Shown: positions 50,926 to 59,848 of the stretch, in pieces
Position numbering within the stretch: the stretch's first letter is position 1
Layout: each line of letters opens with the position of its first letter
The notes under the pieces: model-generated
Database searches by the model: none
Seen by the model: the letters and a program-made list of their open reading frames with translations, nothing else
What the model was told of the DNA's origin: nothing
Position numbers and translations under genes: made by a program
Source: an uncultured Collinsella sp.
GTDB lineage: Bacteria; Actinomycetota; Coriobacteriia; Coriobacteriales; Coriobacteriaceae
Assembly: GCA_900754525.1 (NCBI GenBank)
Contig: CAAEDE010000026.1
Coordinates: 1-62,685 of the forward strand
Direction: 5' to 3'
Length of the DNA stretch: 62,685 bases

Positions 50926-52269
50926 ATGTCCAAGAAGAACTATGCCGTGACCATTGCCGGCGGTGGCTCCACCTTTACTCCGGGCATCGCCCTGATGCTG
51001 CTTGAGGAGCGCGATCGCTTCCCGGTCAACAAGGTGACCTTCTATGACAACAACGCCGAGCGCCAGGAGATCGTTGCCAAGGCCTGCGAGATCTACTTCC
51101 ACGAGAACGCTCCCGAGGTTGAGTTCAACTACACCACCGACCCCGAGACCGCATTCACCGGGACCGACTTCGTGCTTGCTCACATTCGCGTTGGCCTGTA
51201 CGCTATGCGCGAGCTCGACGAGAAGATTCCTCTCAAGTACGGCTGCGTTGGTCAGGAGACCTGCGGTGCCGGCGGTATCGCCTACGGCATGCGCTCCATC
51301 GGTGGTGTCATCGAGATCCTCGACTACATGGAGAAGTACAGCCCCAACGCCTGGATGCTCAACTACTCCAACCCCGCGGCCATCGTCGCCGAGGCCTGCC
51401 GCGTGCTGCGCCCCAACAGCCGCATCATCAACATCTGCGACATGCCGATCGACCTCATGGATAAGATGAGCCGTATGTGCGGCATCAAGGATCGTCGCGA
51501 GCTGCAGTATAGCTACTACGGCCTCAACCACTTTGGTTGGTGGAGCAAGATCTACGACAAGGAGGGTAACGACCTCATGCCGCAGATCAAGGAGCACATG
51601 GCAAAGAACGGCTACTTGGACGGCATTGAGCACGAGGCCGGTAAGGAGCAGCACGTCGAGGAGAGCTGGATTCACACCTTCGGCAAGGCCAAGGATGTCT
51701 ATGCTGTCGATCCCGAGACGATTCCCAACACCTACCTCAAGTATTACCTGTACCCGGACTATGTCGTCGAGACGTCTGACCCCAACTACACTCGCGCCAA
51801 TGAGGTTATGGACGGCCGCGAGAAGAAGGTCTTTGGCGCGTGCCGCGACATCATCGCCAAGGGTACGGCCAAAGACGGCGGCTTTGAGCCGGATGTACAT
51901 GCCAACTACATCGTCGACCTTGCCTGCGCGCTGGCCGAGAATACGCTCGAGCGCTTCCTGCTGATCGTCCCCAACGATGGCGCTGTGCCCAACTTCGACC
52001 CGACGGCCATGGTCGAGGTGCCTTGCATCGTCGGTTCCAACGGCTTTGAGAAGATCTGCCAGGGCCCGATCCCGCAGTTCCAGAAGGGCCTGATGGAGCA
52101 GCAGGTTTCCGTCGAGAAACTCGTTGTCCAGGCTTGGGTCGAGGGCAGCTACCAGAAGCTCTGGCAGGCACTCACGCTCTCCAAGACCATTCCTTCGGCA
52201 AGCGTTGCCAAGCAGATCCTGGACGAGCTCATCGAGGCCAACAAGGATTTCTGGCCCGAGCTTAAGTAA
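50926..52269 (+). CDS. GH4 6-phospho-alpha-glucosidase
   Basis: This is a 447-aa family 4 glycoside hydrolase that uses NAD and a divalent metal, hydrolysing phosphorylated disaccharides made by the PTS. The NAD loop is VTIAGGGSTFTPGIALML. The metal-site Cys is in NICDMPIDLMDKM and the His in YYGLNHFGWWSKI. The QETCGAGGIAYGMRSIGG stretch is typical of the alpha-glucoside (GlvA/MalH) branch. The start at 50926 has an aggagg site. It follows the IIBC gene and yields glucose-6-phosphate plus the aglycone. Confidence 0.94.
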   Translation: MSKKNYAVTIAGGGSTFTPGIALMLLEERDRFPVNKVTFYDNNAERQEIVAKACEIYFHENAPEVEFNYTTDPETAFTGTDFVLAHIRVGLYAMRELDEKIPLKYGCVGQETCGAGGIAYGMRSIGGVIEILDYMEKYSPNAWMLNYSNPAAIVAEACRVLRPNSRIINICDMPIDLMDKMSRMCGIKDRRELQYSYYGLNHFGWWSKIYDKEGNDLMPQIKEHMAKNGYLDGIEHEAGKEQHVEESWIHTFGKAKDVYAVDPETIPNTYLKYYLYPDYVVETSDPNYTRANEVMDGREKKVFGACRDIIAKGTAKDGGFEPDVHANYIVDLACALAENTLERFLLIVPNDGAVPNFDPTAMVEVPCIVGSNGFEKICQGPIPQFQKGLMEQQVSVEKLVVQAWVEGSYQKLWQALTLSKTIPSASVAKQILDELIEANKDFWPELK

Positions 52270-52396
52270 GGACTGCTGTCTCGAACTCTTACGCATCTCT
52301 GCTTCATTTGCGCCGTCGTGGCGTCCGGATTCGCCCGGATGCTGCGGCGGCGCTATACTTATACGGTTTGAAGTACCTGTACCAAAAGGAGCTGTC

Positions 52397-53473
52397 GTGT
52401 CCCTTTCCATCGGTATCGTGGGCCTGCCCAACGTGGGCAAGTCGACGCTGTTCACCGCGCTTACCAAAAAGACCGGCCTTGCCGCCAACTACCCGTTTGC
52501 CACGATCGACCCCAACGTGGGTATCGTCGACGTGCCCGATAGCCGCCTGCAAAAGCTCGCCGACATCGTCAACCCGGGTCGCATTGTGCCGGCTACGGTC
52601 GAGTTCGTCGACATCGCTGGCCTGGTGAAGGGTGCCAACGAGGGCGAGGGCCTGGGCAACCAGTTCTTGGCCAACATTCGCGAGACCGATGCCATCTGCG
52701 AGGTCGTGCGCTACTTTAAGGACCCCAACGTCATGCGTGAGGTGGGCCGCACGGGCGAGTTCGTCGATCCCGCCGGCGATGCCGACACCATCATGACCGA
52801 GCTCATCCTGGCCGACATGGGCACGCTCGAGAAGCAGCTGCCTAAGCTCGAGAAGGAGGCCAAGCGCGACAAGGAGCTCATGCCCAAGTTCGAGGTCGCC
52901 AAGCGCCTGCTCGCTTGGCTCAACGAGGGCAAGCGCGCCGCGTCCATGGAGATGACCGATGAGGAGCGTGCCGCCGCCAAGGGGCTGTTCCTGCTCACCA
53001 TGAAGCCCATCCTGTATGTGGCCAACGTGGACGAGGATATGCTTAACGACGATCTGGCGCCCATCGATGGCGTCAAGCCGCTGCCCATCTGCGCCAAGAT
53101 CGAGGCAGAGCTTTCCGAGCTCGATCCCGAGGACGCCGCCGACTACCTGGAGAGCCTGGGCCTGGAGCAGCCCGGTCTGGACGTGCTCGCGCAGGCAGCC
53201 TACAAGCTGCTCGGCCTGCAGTCGTTCTTTACGGCTGGCGAGATGGAGGTCAAGGCCTGGACGGTGCGTCAGGGCGCGACCGCTCCGCAGGCCGCCGGTG
53301 TTATCCATACTGACTTTGAGCGCGGCTTTATTAAGGCCGAGGTCATTGGCTACGACGACTACATCGAGCTCGGCGGCGAGCAGGGCGCCAAGGCTGCCGG
53401 CAAGCTGCGTATTGAGGGCAAGGACTATGTCATGGCCGATGGCGACGTCGTGCACTTCCGCTTTAACGTGTAA
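52397..53473 (+). CDS. ychF: Redox-regulated ATPase/GTPase YchF
   Basis: This is a 358-aa Obg-related P-loop protein that prefers ATP and binds ribosomes. G1 is IGIVGLPNVGKST, followed by NYPFATIDPNVG, the G3-like DIAGLVKGANEGEGLGNQFL and the C-terminal TGS domain (FRFNV end, AWTVRQGATAPQAAGVIHTDFERGFI). Length is near the usual 363. The GTG start at 52397 follows aaggag by five bases. A tatact box at 52354-52359 may be its -10. The small membrane protein gene follows after 11 bases. Confidence 0.95.
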   Translation: MSLSIGIVGLPNVGKSTLFTALTKKTGLAANYPFATIDPNVGIVDVPDSRLQKLADIVNPGRIVPATVEFVDIAGLVKGANEGEGLGNQFLANIRETDAICEVVRYFKDPNVMREVGRTGEFVDPAGDADTIMTELILADMGTLEKQLPKLEKEAKRDKELMPKFEVAKRLLAWLNEGKRAASMEMTDEERAAAKGLFLLTMKPILYVANVDEDMLNDDLAPIDGVKPLPICAKIEAELSELDPEDAADYLESLGLEQPGLDVLAQAAYKLLGLQSFFTAGEMEVKAWTVRQGATAPQAAGVIHTDFERGFIKAEVIGYDDYIELGGEQGAKAAGKLRIEGKDYVMADGDVVHFRFNV

Positions 53474-53484
53474 GGACGACTCAT

Positions 53485-53868
53485 ATGTTTAAATATGGCA
53501 AAAAAGCTGGCTACATGGGTATTGCGCTGCTCGTACTTGCGGTGATTCCGCTGGTGGTCGCAGCGTGTGTTATCCCCAACATTGGTCCCGAGGTGGCAAC
53601 AAAGTTTAACGCCGCCGGCGAGGTGACGCGCTGGGGCAAGAGCTACGAGTTGCTGGCGCTGCCGGTGCTCAACCTGCTGCTGAGCGTGGCGACATACTTT
53701 ACGGCGGGACGCCAGGCTAAAAATAATGATGACTCCGCCGCCATGGCGCGCATCGTGTGCGAGCGTTATCTGCGCAACGGTTGCATCACGGGTGTGTTCC
53801 TCAACGTGATCAACGTTTACTTTATGTACTCGGCGATTACCGGAACGGGCTTTGGCTTCGGCTTTTAG
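53485..53868 (+). CDS. DUF1648-like small membrane protein
   Basis: This is a 127-aa membrane protein with three predicted helices (about residues 12-30, 57-75 and 98-116). The segment NIGPEVATKFNAAGEVTRWGKSYELLALPVLNLLL has the shape of the DUF1648 domain found in SdpI-like immunity proteins, where a conserved soluble loop sits between helices. It is only the DUF1648 part, without the larger SdpI half. It is likely cotranscribed with ychF, which has no known functional link to it. Confidence 0.78.
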   Translation: MFKYGKKAGYMGIALLVLAVIPLVVAACVIPNIGPEVATKFNAAGEVTRWGKSYELLALPVLNLLLSVATYFTAGRQAKNNDDSAAMARIVCERYLRNGCITGVFLNVINVYFMYSAITGTGFGFGF

Positions 53869-53877
53869 GTTGCACCT

Positions 53878-54267
53878 TTAGGCAACGAGCCTACAAGCAA
53901 ATTCGATGGCTGCTGCGAGGCCGCCGCTCGATCGTGGTTTAAAGACCATGTCGGCGGCGGCCTCGTTTTCGTATCCGGCACCGCGAAGGGCGAGTGCGAT
54001 ACCGGCTTCCAAGAGAAGAGGCAGACCGCGCTGGCTGGTTGCGATTACGGCAGCCTGATTGAGCGAGCAGCTGTGCGCTTGGCATTGGATGGCAAGTTCA
54101 CCTTGCGCCGGACAAGGGACCAAAACGGCGGCGACGCGACTTGATAGCAATGTAAATGCCGTGCGCTCATCGGGCGAAAGGCATTCCGCTTCAACGACGA
54201 CGAGCTTGGGCGGCGCGCTGTTTGTGCGAGGCGTGGCTCGGTACATGCGGACCGAAGAACCCGACAT
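53878..54267 (-). CDS. Unidentified 129-aa protein divergent from an XRE regulator
   Basis: I do not recognise the family. The 129-aa protein begins MSGSSVRMYRATPRTN and has four Cys-containing stretches and many small hydrophobic residues, but no clear membrane helix. A mid-segment, TSQRGLPLLLEAGIALALRGAGYENEAAADMVFKPRSSGG, looks like a folded alpha/beta core. The start at 54267 has aggag six bases upstream. Between it and the HTH gene lies a perfect 24-bp palindrome, so the two are probably controlled together. Confidence 0.65.
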   Translation of the reverse strand: MSGSSVRMYRATPRTNSAPPKLVVVEAECLSPDERTAFTLLSSRVAAVLVPCPAQGELAIQCQAHSCSLNQAAVIATSQRGLPLLLEAGIALALRGAGYENEAAADMVFKPRSSGGLAAAIEFACRLVA

Positions 54268-54290
54268 AGAAAACTCCTGTGTATTCGGCA

Positions 54291-54314
54291 AAACGTAAAC
54301 TATAGTTTACGTTT
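54291..54314. promoter_or_regulatory. Perfect 24-bp palindrome between divergent genes
   Basis: The half-site aaacgtaaacta (54291-54302) is exactly the reverse complement of 54303-54314, with no spacer. It lies 23 bases upstream of one gene and 29 upstream of the other, an ideal position for a dimeric repressor controlling both. The adjacent XRE-family protein is the obvious candidate. Confidence 0.75.
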
Positions 54315-54343
54315 ATGTTCGGCTCCATTTCAAACTCGGCTGC

Positions 54344-54562
54344 ATGGACGAACGTGCGAAACAGATTCTTGGCAGGCGGGTCGAAGAGACACGCAGGGAC
54401 CTTGGTATCTCCAAGGTTGATTTTTGTGTGGCGACGGGAATCAGCCGACCCTACCTCGACCGAATCGAAGATGGGACGGCAAATTTCACGCTCAAGGTTC
54501 TATTTAAGATCGCGCCCGCACTCGGCATGACGGTGTCAGAGCTTCTCGAGGGCATCGAATAG
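54344..54562 (+). CDS. XRE-family helix-turn-helix regulator
   Basis: This is a 72-aa protein made of a single Cro/C1-type HTH domain (GISKVDFCVATGISRPYLDRIEDGTANFTLKVLFKIAPALGM). It likely dimerises on the adjacent 24-bp palindrome. No clear Shine-Dalgarno sequence precedes the ATG at 54344, so the transcript may be leaderless or the start slightly different. It is convergent with the asparaginase gene. Its partner across the palindrome is an unidentified protein. Confidence 0.82.
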   Translation: MDERAKQILGRRVEETRRDLGISKVDFCVATGISRPYLDRIEDGTANFTLKVLFKIAPALGMTVSELLEGIE

Positions 54563-54584
54563 GGGATACCCGTCGAAAACTGAA

Positions 54585-55598
54585 TTACGCCATCGGGATG
54601 CGGTCGTGGTTGACTTGGCTGTAGAACAGGCGCTGAATCTCGGTCGCATCGCGTGACTGGCCGAGTGCCCACATGGTCTTGGCCACGAGCGTCTCGGTGG
54701 TCATGTCGTCGCCGCGCAGAATGCCCGGATGATCGGCGTAAGCACGGCCGACCTCATAAACGCCCAGATCGAGTCCCTCTTCGGGGACCTGCGTGGTCAT
54801 GACGACGGTGCGGCCCGAATCGACCCAGCGGAAAATTGCCTCCTGGAATGACTCGCCGGACTCGCCAAATTCGGGAATACCGCCAATGCCAAAGGTCTCC
54901 AGAATCACGGCGTCGTAGCTATCGGCAAGGGCGTCGAGGATGCCCGGGTTTACGCCGGGCGTAAGCTTGAGTACAAATACGCGCGGGTCGATGCTGTCGT
55001 AGAAACGCACCGGGTTTTCGCCCCGATGCGTGCCGTGAAGCCCGTTGCGCACGATGCGGTCGTTGCGGATATAGGCGATGGGCGGATAGTTGACGCTAAT
55101 GAACGCGTTAAAGCTCATGGTGCGCTGTTTGCGGGCGCGCGTGCCGGCAATGGCAACGCCGCCAAACACGATCGAGACGTCGTGCGAGTGCTCGTCGAGC
55201 GCATAGAGCAGGCTCTGGTACAGGTTGAGCTTGGCGTCGGTAAAGGGGTTGCCCATGGGCTTTTGCGAGCCGGTGAGCACGATGGGTTTGGGGCTGTCCT
55301 GAATCAGATAGGAAAGCGCTGCTGCGGTGTAGCTCATGGTGTCGGTGCCGTGCAGAATCACGAAGCCGTCGTGGTCGGCATAACCCTCGACGATGACGTC
55401 GCGGATCCGCATCCAGTCACTCGGGCGCATATTGGTGCTGTCGATGTTCATGGGCTGCACGACGTTGAGCTCGCAGAGGCCCGAGATCTCGGGGACGCTC
55501 TGGGCGAGCTCCTCACCGGTCAGGGCGGGGGAGAGGCCGTTGCCGTCCTCGGTCGATGCGATGGTGCCGCCCGTGGCGATGAGAAGGATGCGCTTCAT
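54585..55598 (-). CDS. ansA: Type I L-asparaginase
   Basis: This is a 337-aa cytosolic enzyme that hydrolyses asparagine to aspartate and ammonia. The catalytic Thr motifs are ILLIATGGTIASTEDG near the start and FVILHGTDTMSYTAAAL (about residues 81-97), with LTGSQKPMG and the lid residues downstream. No signal peptide is seen, in line with type I (low-affinity, cytoplasmic) rather than periplasmic type II. The start at 55598 is preceded by aggaa. It is divergent from guaA, and the spacer between them likely holds both promoters. Confidence 0.93.
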   Translation of the reverse strand: MKRILLIATGGTIASTEDGNGLSPALTGEELAQSVPEISGLCELNVVQPMNIDSTNMRPSDWMRIRDVIVEGYADHDGFVILHGTDTMSYTAAALSYLIQDSPKPIVLTGSQKPMGNPFTDAKLNLYQSLLYALDEHSHDVSIVFGGVAIAGTRARKQRTMSFNAFISVNYPPIAYIRNDRIVRNGLHGTHRGENPVRFYDSIDPRVFVLKLTPGVNPGILDALADSYDAVILETFGIGGIPEFGESGESFQEAIFRWVDSGRTVVMTTQVPEEGLDLGVYEVGRAYADHPGILRGDDMTTETLVAKTMWALGQSRDATEIQRLFYSQVNHDRIPMA

Positions 55599-55865
55599 GC
55601 TGGTATTCCTATCGTGTTTGCCGCCCCAGAGGCGGAGTCGTTCGGCAGTATTGTGGCACAGAGCGTCCAATGTTCAAACGTATTACATCATCTGTAACGT
55701 TTGCTAACACTTCAATTGCCGTCAAATAGGGGCCCAGGTCGTGCGTTTGCCGTGCGCTGATGGCTGCGAGGGACGAGAAACCCCATATAACGTGTACACT
55801 ATGGAGGTTATTTTCGTTCATTCACGCGGGTGGGCACCGGCTCCCCGCCAACAAGAGGGGGAACC

Positions 55866-57464
55866 ATGGATCAAAAGGCTTCCGCAAAGGTCCTCGTACT
55901 CGACTTTGGTGCGCAGTACGGTCAGCTCATTGCCCGTCGCGTCCGCGACCTCAACGTGTATTCCGAGATTGTCCCCTGCGACATCTCGGCCGACGAGATT
56001 CGCGATATGAACGCCTCTGCGCTCATCCTTTCCGGCGGCCCGGCCTCCGTGTACGCAGAGGACGCTCCGTCTATCGACCCCGCCATCTTTGACCTGGGCC
56101 TTCCCGTCCTGGGCTTTTGCTACGGCCATCAGATCACGGCCGTGACGCTCGGCGGCAAGGTCGGCCACTCCGAGGTGGGCGAGTACGGCCGCGCCACCAT
56201 CACGCGCACGGCCGGCGCCAAGCTCTTTAACTCCACGCCTATGGAGCAGACCGTGTGGATGAGCCACCGCGACGCCGTTTCCGAGGTGCCCGAGGGCTTT
56301 ACCGTTACCGCTAGCACCGACGTGTGCCCGGTTGCCGCCATGGAGTGCGTCGAGCGCAAGATTTTCACCACGCAGTTCCACCCCGAGGTCAAGCACTCCG
56401 AGTACGGTCAGCAGCTGCTGAGCAATTTCCTGTTTGAGATCTGCGGCCTGGAGCCCAACTGGAGCATGGACAACCTGGTCGAGACCATGACGGCCGAGTT
56501 CCGCGAGAAGGTCGGTGACGACCGCGTGATTCTGGCCCTGTCCGGCGGCGTCGACTCCTCCGTCGTGGCTGCGCTGGGCGCTCGCGCCGTGGGCAAGCAG
56601 ATGACCTGCGTGTTCATCAACCACGGCCTGCTGCGCAAGGGTGAGCCCGAGCAGGTGGAGGAGGTCTTCACCAAGCAGTTTGACGTCGACTTTATCCACG
56701 TCCACGCCGAGGACCGTTATGCCGAGCTTCTGGCCGGCGTGACCGAGCCCGAGGAGAAGCGCCGCATCATCGGCACGCAATTCTGGAAAGAGTTCTTCGC
56801 CGTGGCGCAGCAGCTTGAGACCGATGGTAAACCCGTGAAGTACCTGGCTCAGGGCACCATCTACCCCGATATCATCGAGTCCGGCGCTCGCAAGACGGGC
56901 GGCAAGACGGCCACCATCAAGAGCCATCACAACCTGATCCCGTTCCCCGATGGCGTGCACTTCGACCTCATTGAGCCGCTCGACCACTTCTTTAAGGACG
57001 AGGTCCGCGCACTTGGTCTGGCGCTGGGCCTGCCGGGTCACATCGTGTTCCGTCAGCCTTTCCCGGGCCCGGGTCTGGCCATCCGCATCATCGGTGCGGT
57101 CGATAAGGAGAAACTCGAGATCCTCAAGAACGCCGACGCCATCGTGCGCGAGGAGCTCGATGCCTACAACCAGCGCCTGTTTGAGCAGACCGGCGAGCAT
57201 AACTCCGAGCACAGCTGCTGGCAGTATTTCGCCGTCCTGCCCGACATCAAGTCCGTCGGCGTTATGGGTGACGAGCGCACCTATCAGCGCCCGATTATCC
57301 TTCGCGCCGTCGAGTCCAGCGATGCCATGACCGCCGACTGGGCCAAGCTGCCCTACGACGTGCTGGCCCGCATTTCCGGCCGCATCGTTGCCGAGGTTCC
57401 CGGCGCCAACCGCGTGTGCTACGACATCACGTCCAAGCCGCCCGCGACCATAGAGTGGGAGTAG
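55866..57464 (+). CDS. guaA: GMP synthase (glutamine-hydrolysing)
   Basis: This enzyme converts XMP to GMP using ATP and glutamine. The 532-aa protein has the class I glutaminase domain (LDFGAQYGQLIARRVRD; catalytic Cys in VLGFCYGHQ; His and Glu in QFHPEVKHSEYG), the PP-loop VILALSGGVDSSVVAAL, and the dimerisation domain with RQPFPGPGLAIRI and the end ATIEWE. The start at 55866 has a gaggggg site. A terminator lies at 57580-57615. A -10-like tacact is seen at 55795-55800; no purine riboswitch is recognisable. Confidence 0.97.
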   Translation: MDQKASAKVLVLDFGAQYGQLIARRVRDLNVYSEIVPCDISADEIRDMNASALILSGGPASVYAEDAPSIDPAIFDLGLPVLGFCYGHQITAVTLGGKVGHSEVGEYGRATITRTAGAKLFNSTPMEQTVWMSHRDAVSEVPEGFTVTASTDVCPVAAMECVERKIFTTQFHPEVKHSEYGQQLLSNFLFEICGLEPNWSMDNLVETMTAEFREKVGDDRVILALSGGVDSSVVAALGARAVGKQMTCVFINHGLLRKGEPEQVEEVFTKQFDVDFIHVHAEDRYAELLAGVTEPEEKRRIIGTQFWKEFFAVAQQLETDGKPVKYLAQGTIYPDIIESGARKTGGKTATIKSHHNLIPFPDGVHFDLIEPLDHFFKDEVRALGLALGLPGHIVFRQPFPGPGLAIRIIGAVDKEKLEILKNADAIVREELDAYNQRLFEQTGEHNSEHSCWQYFAVLPDIKSVGVMGDERTYQRPIILRAVESSDAMTADWAKLPYDVLARISGRIVAEVPGANRVCYDITSKPPATIEWE

Positions 57465-57579
57465 GCTGATAGGGTTCTGACCTGCATTTTTGAGTGCCGC
57501 ACTGTGCCGCTGAGTTTCGTTTCGTACGAGAGTCATGGCAAAGCCGCCAGCGATGTTGGTGAGTAAATACGGTAACCGA

Positions 57580-57615
57580 GCCTCCGTTCCCAGGTTGGGA
57601 CGGAGGCTTTTTCTT
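57580..57615 (+). terminator. guaA terminator
   Basis: agcctccgt (57580-57588) and acggaggct (57601-57609) form a perfect stem around a 12-base loop and are followed by ttttct. It is about 115 bases after the guaA stop; the sequence between shows no gene. Confidence 0.85.
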
Positions 57616-57700
57616 TGCCGTTTTACTCCCTTTCACCTGCGATTTCGCGATTTACTCCCCGCGTTTCAAGATGGAAGCGTTTGGTTGCGAGGCATGCCAG

Positions 57701-57730
57701 TGTGAGGGCCTGAGTCGTCAGGCCCTCACA
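57701..57730. terminator. Hairpin at the end of the immunity operon
   Basis: tgtgagggcc (57701-57710) and ggccctcaca (57721-57730) form a perfect 10-bp stem. It overlaps the stop codon of the histidine kinase gene. There is no T-run on the minus strand, so termination would be weak. Confidence 0.6.
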
Positions 57731-59114
57731 GGGGGACCGCGATGGTGGCCACCGCGCCGCCCGAGGGGCTGTTGGCGAGCGAGACGGAGCCCCCGTGGGC
57801 GCTCGCGGCCTCGGAGGCGGCGTGGAGGCCGAGCCCGTAGTGGCGGCCTCCGTCGCGCGAGGAGCGGGAGGAGTCGTCTGTGAAGAGACGCTCGCAGCCG
57901 CGTTCGAGGGCGGCGGGAGAGAAGCCCGGTCCGTCGTCGGCGACCTCGATGATGAGGTGCCCGCCCGCGACGTCGCAGGAGACCGCCACGCGCGAGCGCG
58001 CGTGCTCGGCGGCGTTGGCCACGAGGTTCGCGGCGGCTCGCGCCAGGGCGGTTCGGTCGAGCGGGGCCTCGGGCGCGCCCGCGACAGCGGGGCCCGTGGC
58101 CGCGTCGAGCGTCACGCCTCGCGCCCGGGCGATCTGGGCGGCCTCGGCGAGGACCTGCTCGCAGAGCTCGGCCGGCCGCATGGGGGCCCTCTCCGCCCCG
58201 CCGGACCCGCGCGAGGCCTCGATGAGCAGGCGCACGTAGCCGTCGAGCCTTTCGACACCGCCGGCTATGTCGCGCGCGGCGGCCGCGAGGTCGGCGTCTT
58301 TCTCGTCTTCCAGCTCCTCCGCCACGAAGTCGGCGTTGGCGCGCAGCACGGTGAGCGGCGTCTTGAGGTCGTGGGCGAGCGACGCCACCTGCTCGCGCTG
58401 CCCCCGCTCCGCGGCCCAGCGGGCCTCGAGCGACTCAGCGAGGGAGGCCCGCATGGCGTCCATCGCGGCGAGGACGTCGTTCACCTCGCGCACGTTGGTG
58501 CTGCCGACCGCGAAGTCGAGCTCCCCCGCGCCGACGCGCCCCGCCGCCTCCGCGAGCGGCGCCATCTTGTGCGAGATCACGCGGCTCGCGCGGCGCGCCA
58601 CGAGCGCGAGCGCGAGCGCGCTTCCCGCCGCGGCGCCGACGAGCATGAGGTTCTGCGGGTTGGGAAGCAGGCTGGCGAGGTCGCGCGAGACCCACTGCGG
58701 CAGGTACTCGCTGACGAGTGCGCAGGCCCCGCCGCCCTTGAGCGGGAACGCGGCGTAGGTGAGGCCCGAGCCCCCGCCCTCGATCTCCACTGTGCCCGGA
58801 TCCGCGGCGAGTGCCGCACGGGCCATTTCCGTCGCGCCCTCGAGCCGCGTGCCCTCGAGGTCTGTCATCAGCACGTGTCCGTCCTTGTTCAGGATGAGGT
58901 AGCGGTACGCCGTCGGCACGTCCTGCTGCCCGCAGACGCCGTCGCGTGCCAGACCCTCCGCGACCTCGCGCGCATTGGCCGGCCCCCAGCTTGCCTCGTA
59001 GACGAAGCCCGCGTTGATCGCCGCGGAGAGCGCCATGAAAGAGGCGAGCCACGCCGTGGCGACCGCCGCGAACGCGTAGGCGAAGTAGCGCGCGATGACG
59101 AAGGAGAGCGGCAT
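57726..59114 (-). CDS. Sensor histidine kinase of the immunity operon
   Basis: This is a 462-aa membrane kinase. Two membrane helices flank a roughly 130-aa extracellular sensor, followed by a HAMP-like linker and HisKA with the phosphorylated His in ASLAHDLKTPLTVLRAN. The ATPase domain has NLVANAAEHA (N box), DDGPGFSP (G1) and GLGLHAASEAASAHGG (G2). The start at 59114 has gaggt nine bases upstream; a GTG at 59153 would extend it 13 codons and overlap the regulator gene. It pairs with the response regulator just upstream. The gene is very GC-rich compared with its neighbour guaA. Confidence 0.9.
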   Translation of the reverse strand: MPLSFVIARYFAYAFAAVATAWLASFMALSAAINAGFVYEASWGPANAREVAEGLARDGVCGQQDVPTAYRYLILNKDGHVLMTDLEGTRLEGATEMARAALAADPGTVEIEGGGSGLTYAAFPLKGGGACALVSEYLPQWVSRDLASLLPNPQNLMLVGAAAGSALALALVARRASRVISHKMAPLAEAAGRVGAGELDFAVGSTNVREVNDVLAAMDAMRASLAESLEARWAAERGQREQVASLAHDLKTPLTVLRANADFVAEELEDEKDADLAAAARDIAGGVERLDGYVRLLIEASRGSGGAERAPMRPAELCEQVLAEAAQIARARGVTLDAATGPAVAGAPEAPLDRTALARAAANLVANAAEHARSRVAVSCDVAGGHLIIEVADDGPGFSPAALERGCERLFTDDSSRSSRDGGRHYGLGLHAASEAASAHGGSVSLANSPSGGAVATIAVPL

Positions 59115-59140
59115 GCCCCCGCGACCTCGCGCCCTGGTCC

Positions 59141-59803
59141 TCAGAGCTGCCACTTGTACCCCATCCCCCAGACGGTCGCGATCGGATCAGCGCCGGCCTC
59201 GGAGAGTTTCCTCCGGGCGCGGCTGACCTGCATGGATATGGCCGCGTCGTCGGCGTCGCTCTCCCAGCCGAGCACCGCCTCGCGTATCTGCGCGCGGCTC
59301 ATGACCTGCCCGGGGTGGCGGGCGAGGTACTCGCAGATGGCGTACTCGGTGGGCGTGAGCGGTACGGCCTCGCCGCCCACGGCGAGGCCGCGCGCCCCGA
59401 GGTCGATCCGCACCTCCCCGAAGGAGAGGGCGTGCGAGCGCGGCCGGCGCTCACGGCGTAGATGGGCCGCGACCTTGGCGCGCAGCTCCGCGGCCCCGAA
59501 GGGCTTGCGGACGTAGTCGTCGGCGCCCAGGCCGTAGCCGGCCACGGCGTCCTCCTCGGCCACGCGCGCGGTCAGGAAGATGATGGGCCCGTCGAAGTCC
59601 GGGCGGATCTGCCGCACGAGCTCGAAGCCGTCGAGCCCCGGCATCATGACGTCGCAGAGCACGAGGTCGAAGCGCGAGAGGTCCGTCCCCGGGACCGCCG
59701 TCGGGTCCGCTGCCTTGACGACCTCATGGCCGTCGCGGCCGAGGACGCGCGCGAGCGCGTCGAGAATCGCCCGCTCATCATCCACTGCCAGTATCCTCGC
59801 CAT
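59141..59803 (-). CDS. OmpR-family response regulator of the immunity operon
   Basis: This is a 220-aa two-domain regulator. The receiver has the phosphoacceptor Asp in FDLVLCDVMMPGLDG, the acidic pocket AVDDERA and the switch Lys in VRKPFG. The winged-helix output has the TPTEYAICEYLARHPGQVMSRAQI helices and the terminal GMGYKWQL. A strong aggagg site precedes the ATG. It should control the ABC genes upstream, in the manner of LanRK pairs. Confidence 0.93.
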   Translation of the reverse strand: MARILAVDDERAILDALARVLGRDGHEVVKAADPTAVPGTDLSRFDLVLCDVMMPGLDGFELVRQIRPDFDGPIIFLTARVAEEDAVAGYGLGADDYVRKPFGAAELRAKVAAHLRRERRPRSHALSFGEVRIDLGARGLAVGGEAVPLTPTEYAICEYLARHPGQVMSRAQIREAVLGWESDADDAAISMQVSRARRKLSEAGADPIATVWGMGYKWQL

Positions 59804-59848
59804 GTTCGACCTCCTGAAACTCCCGTCGGCATTGTACTTGCGCCGCGC

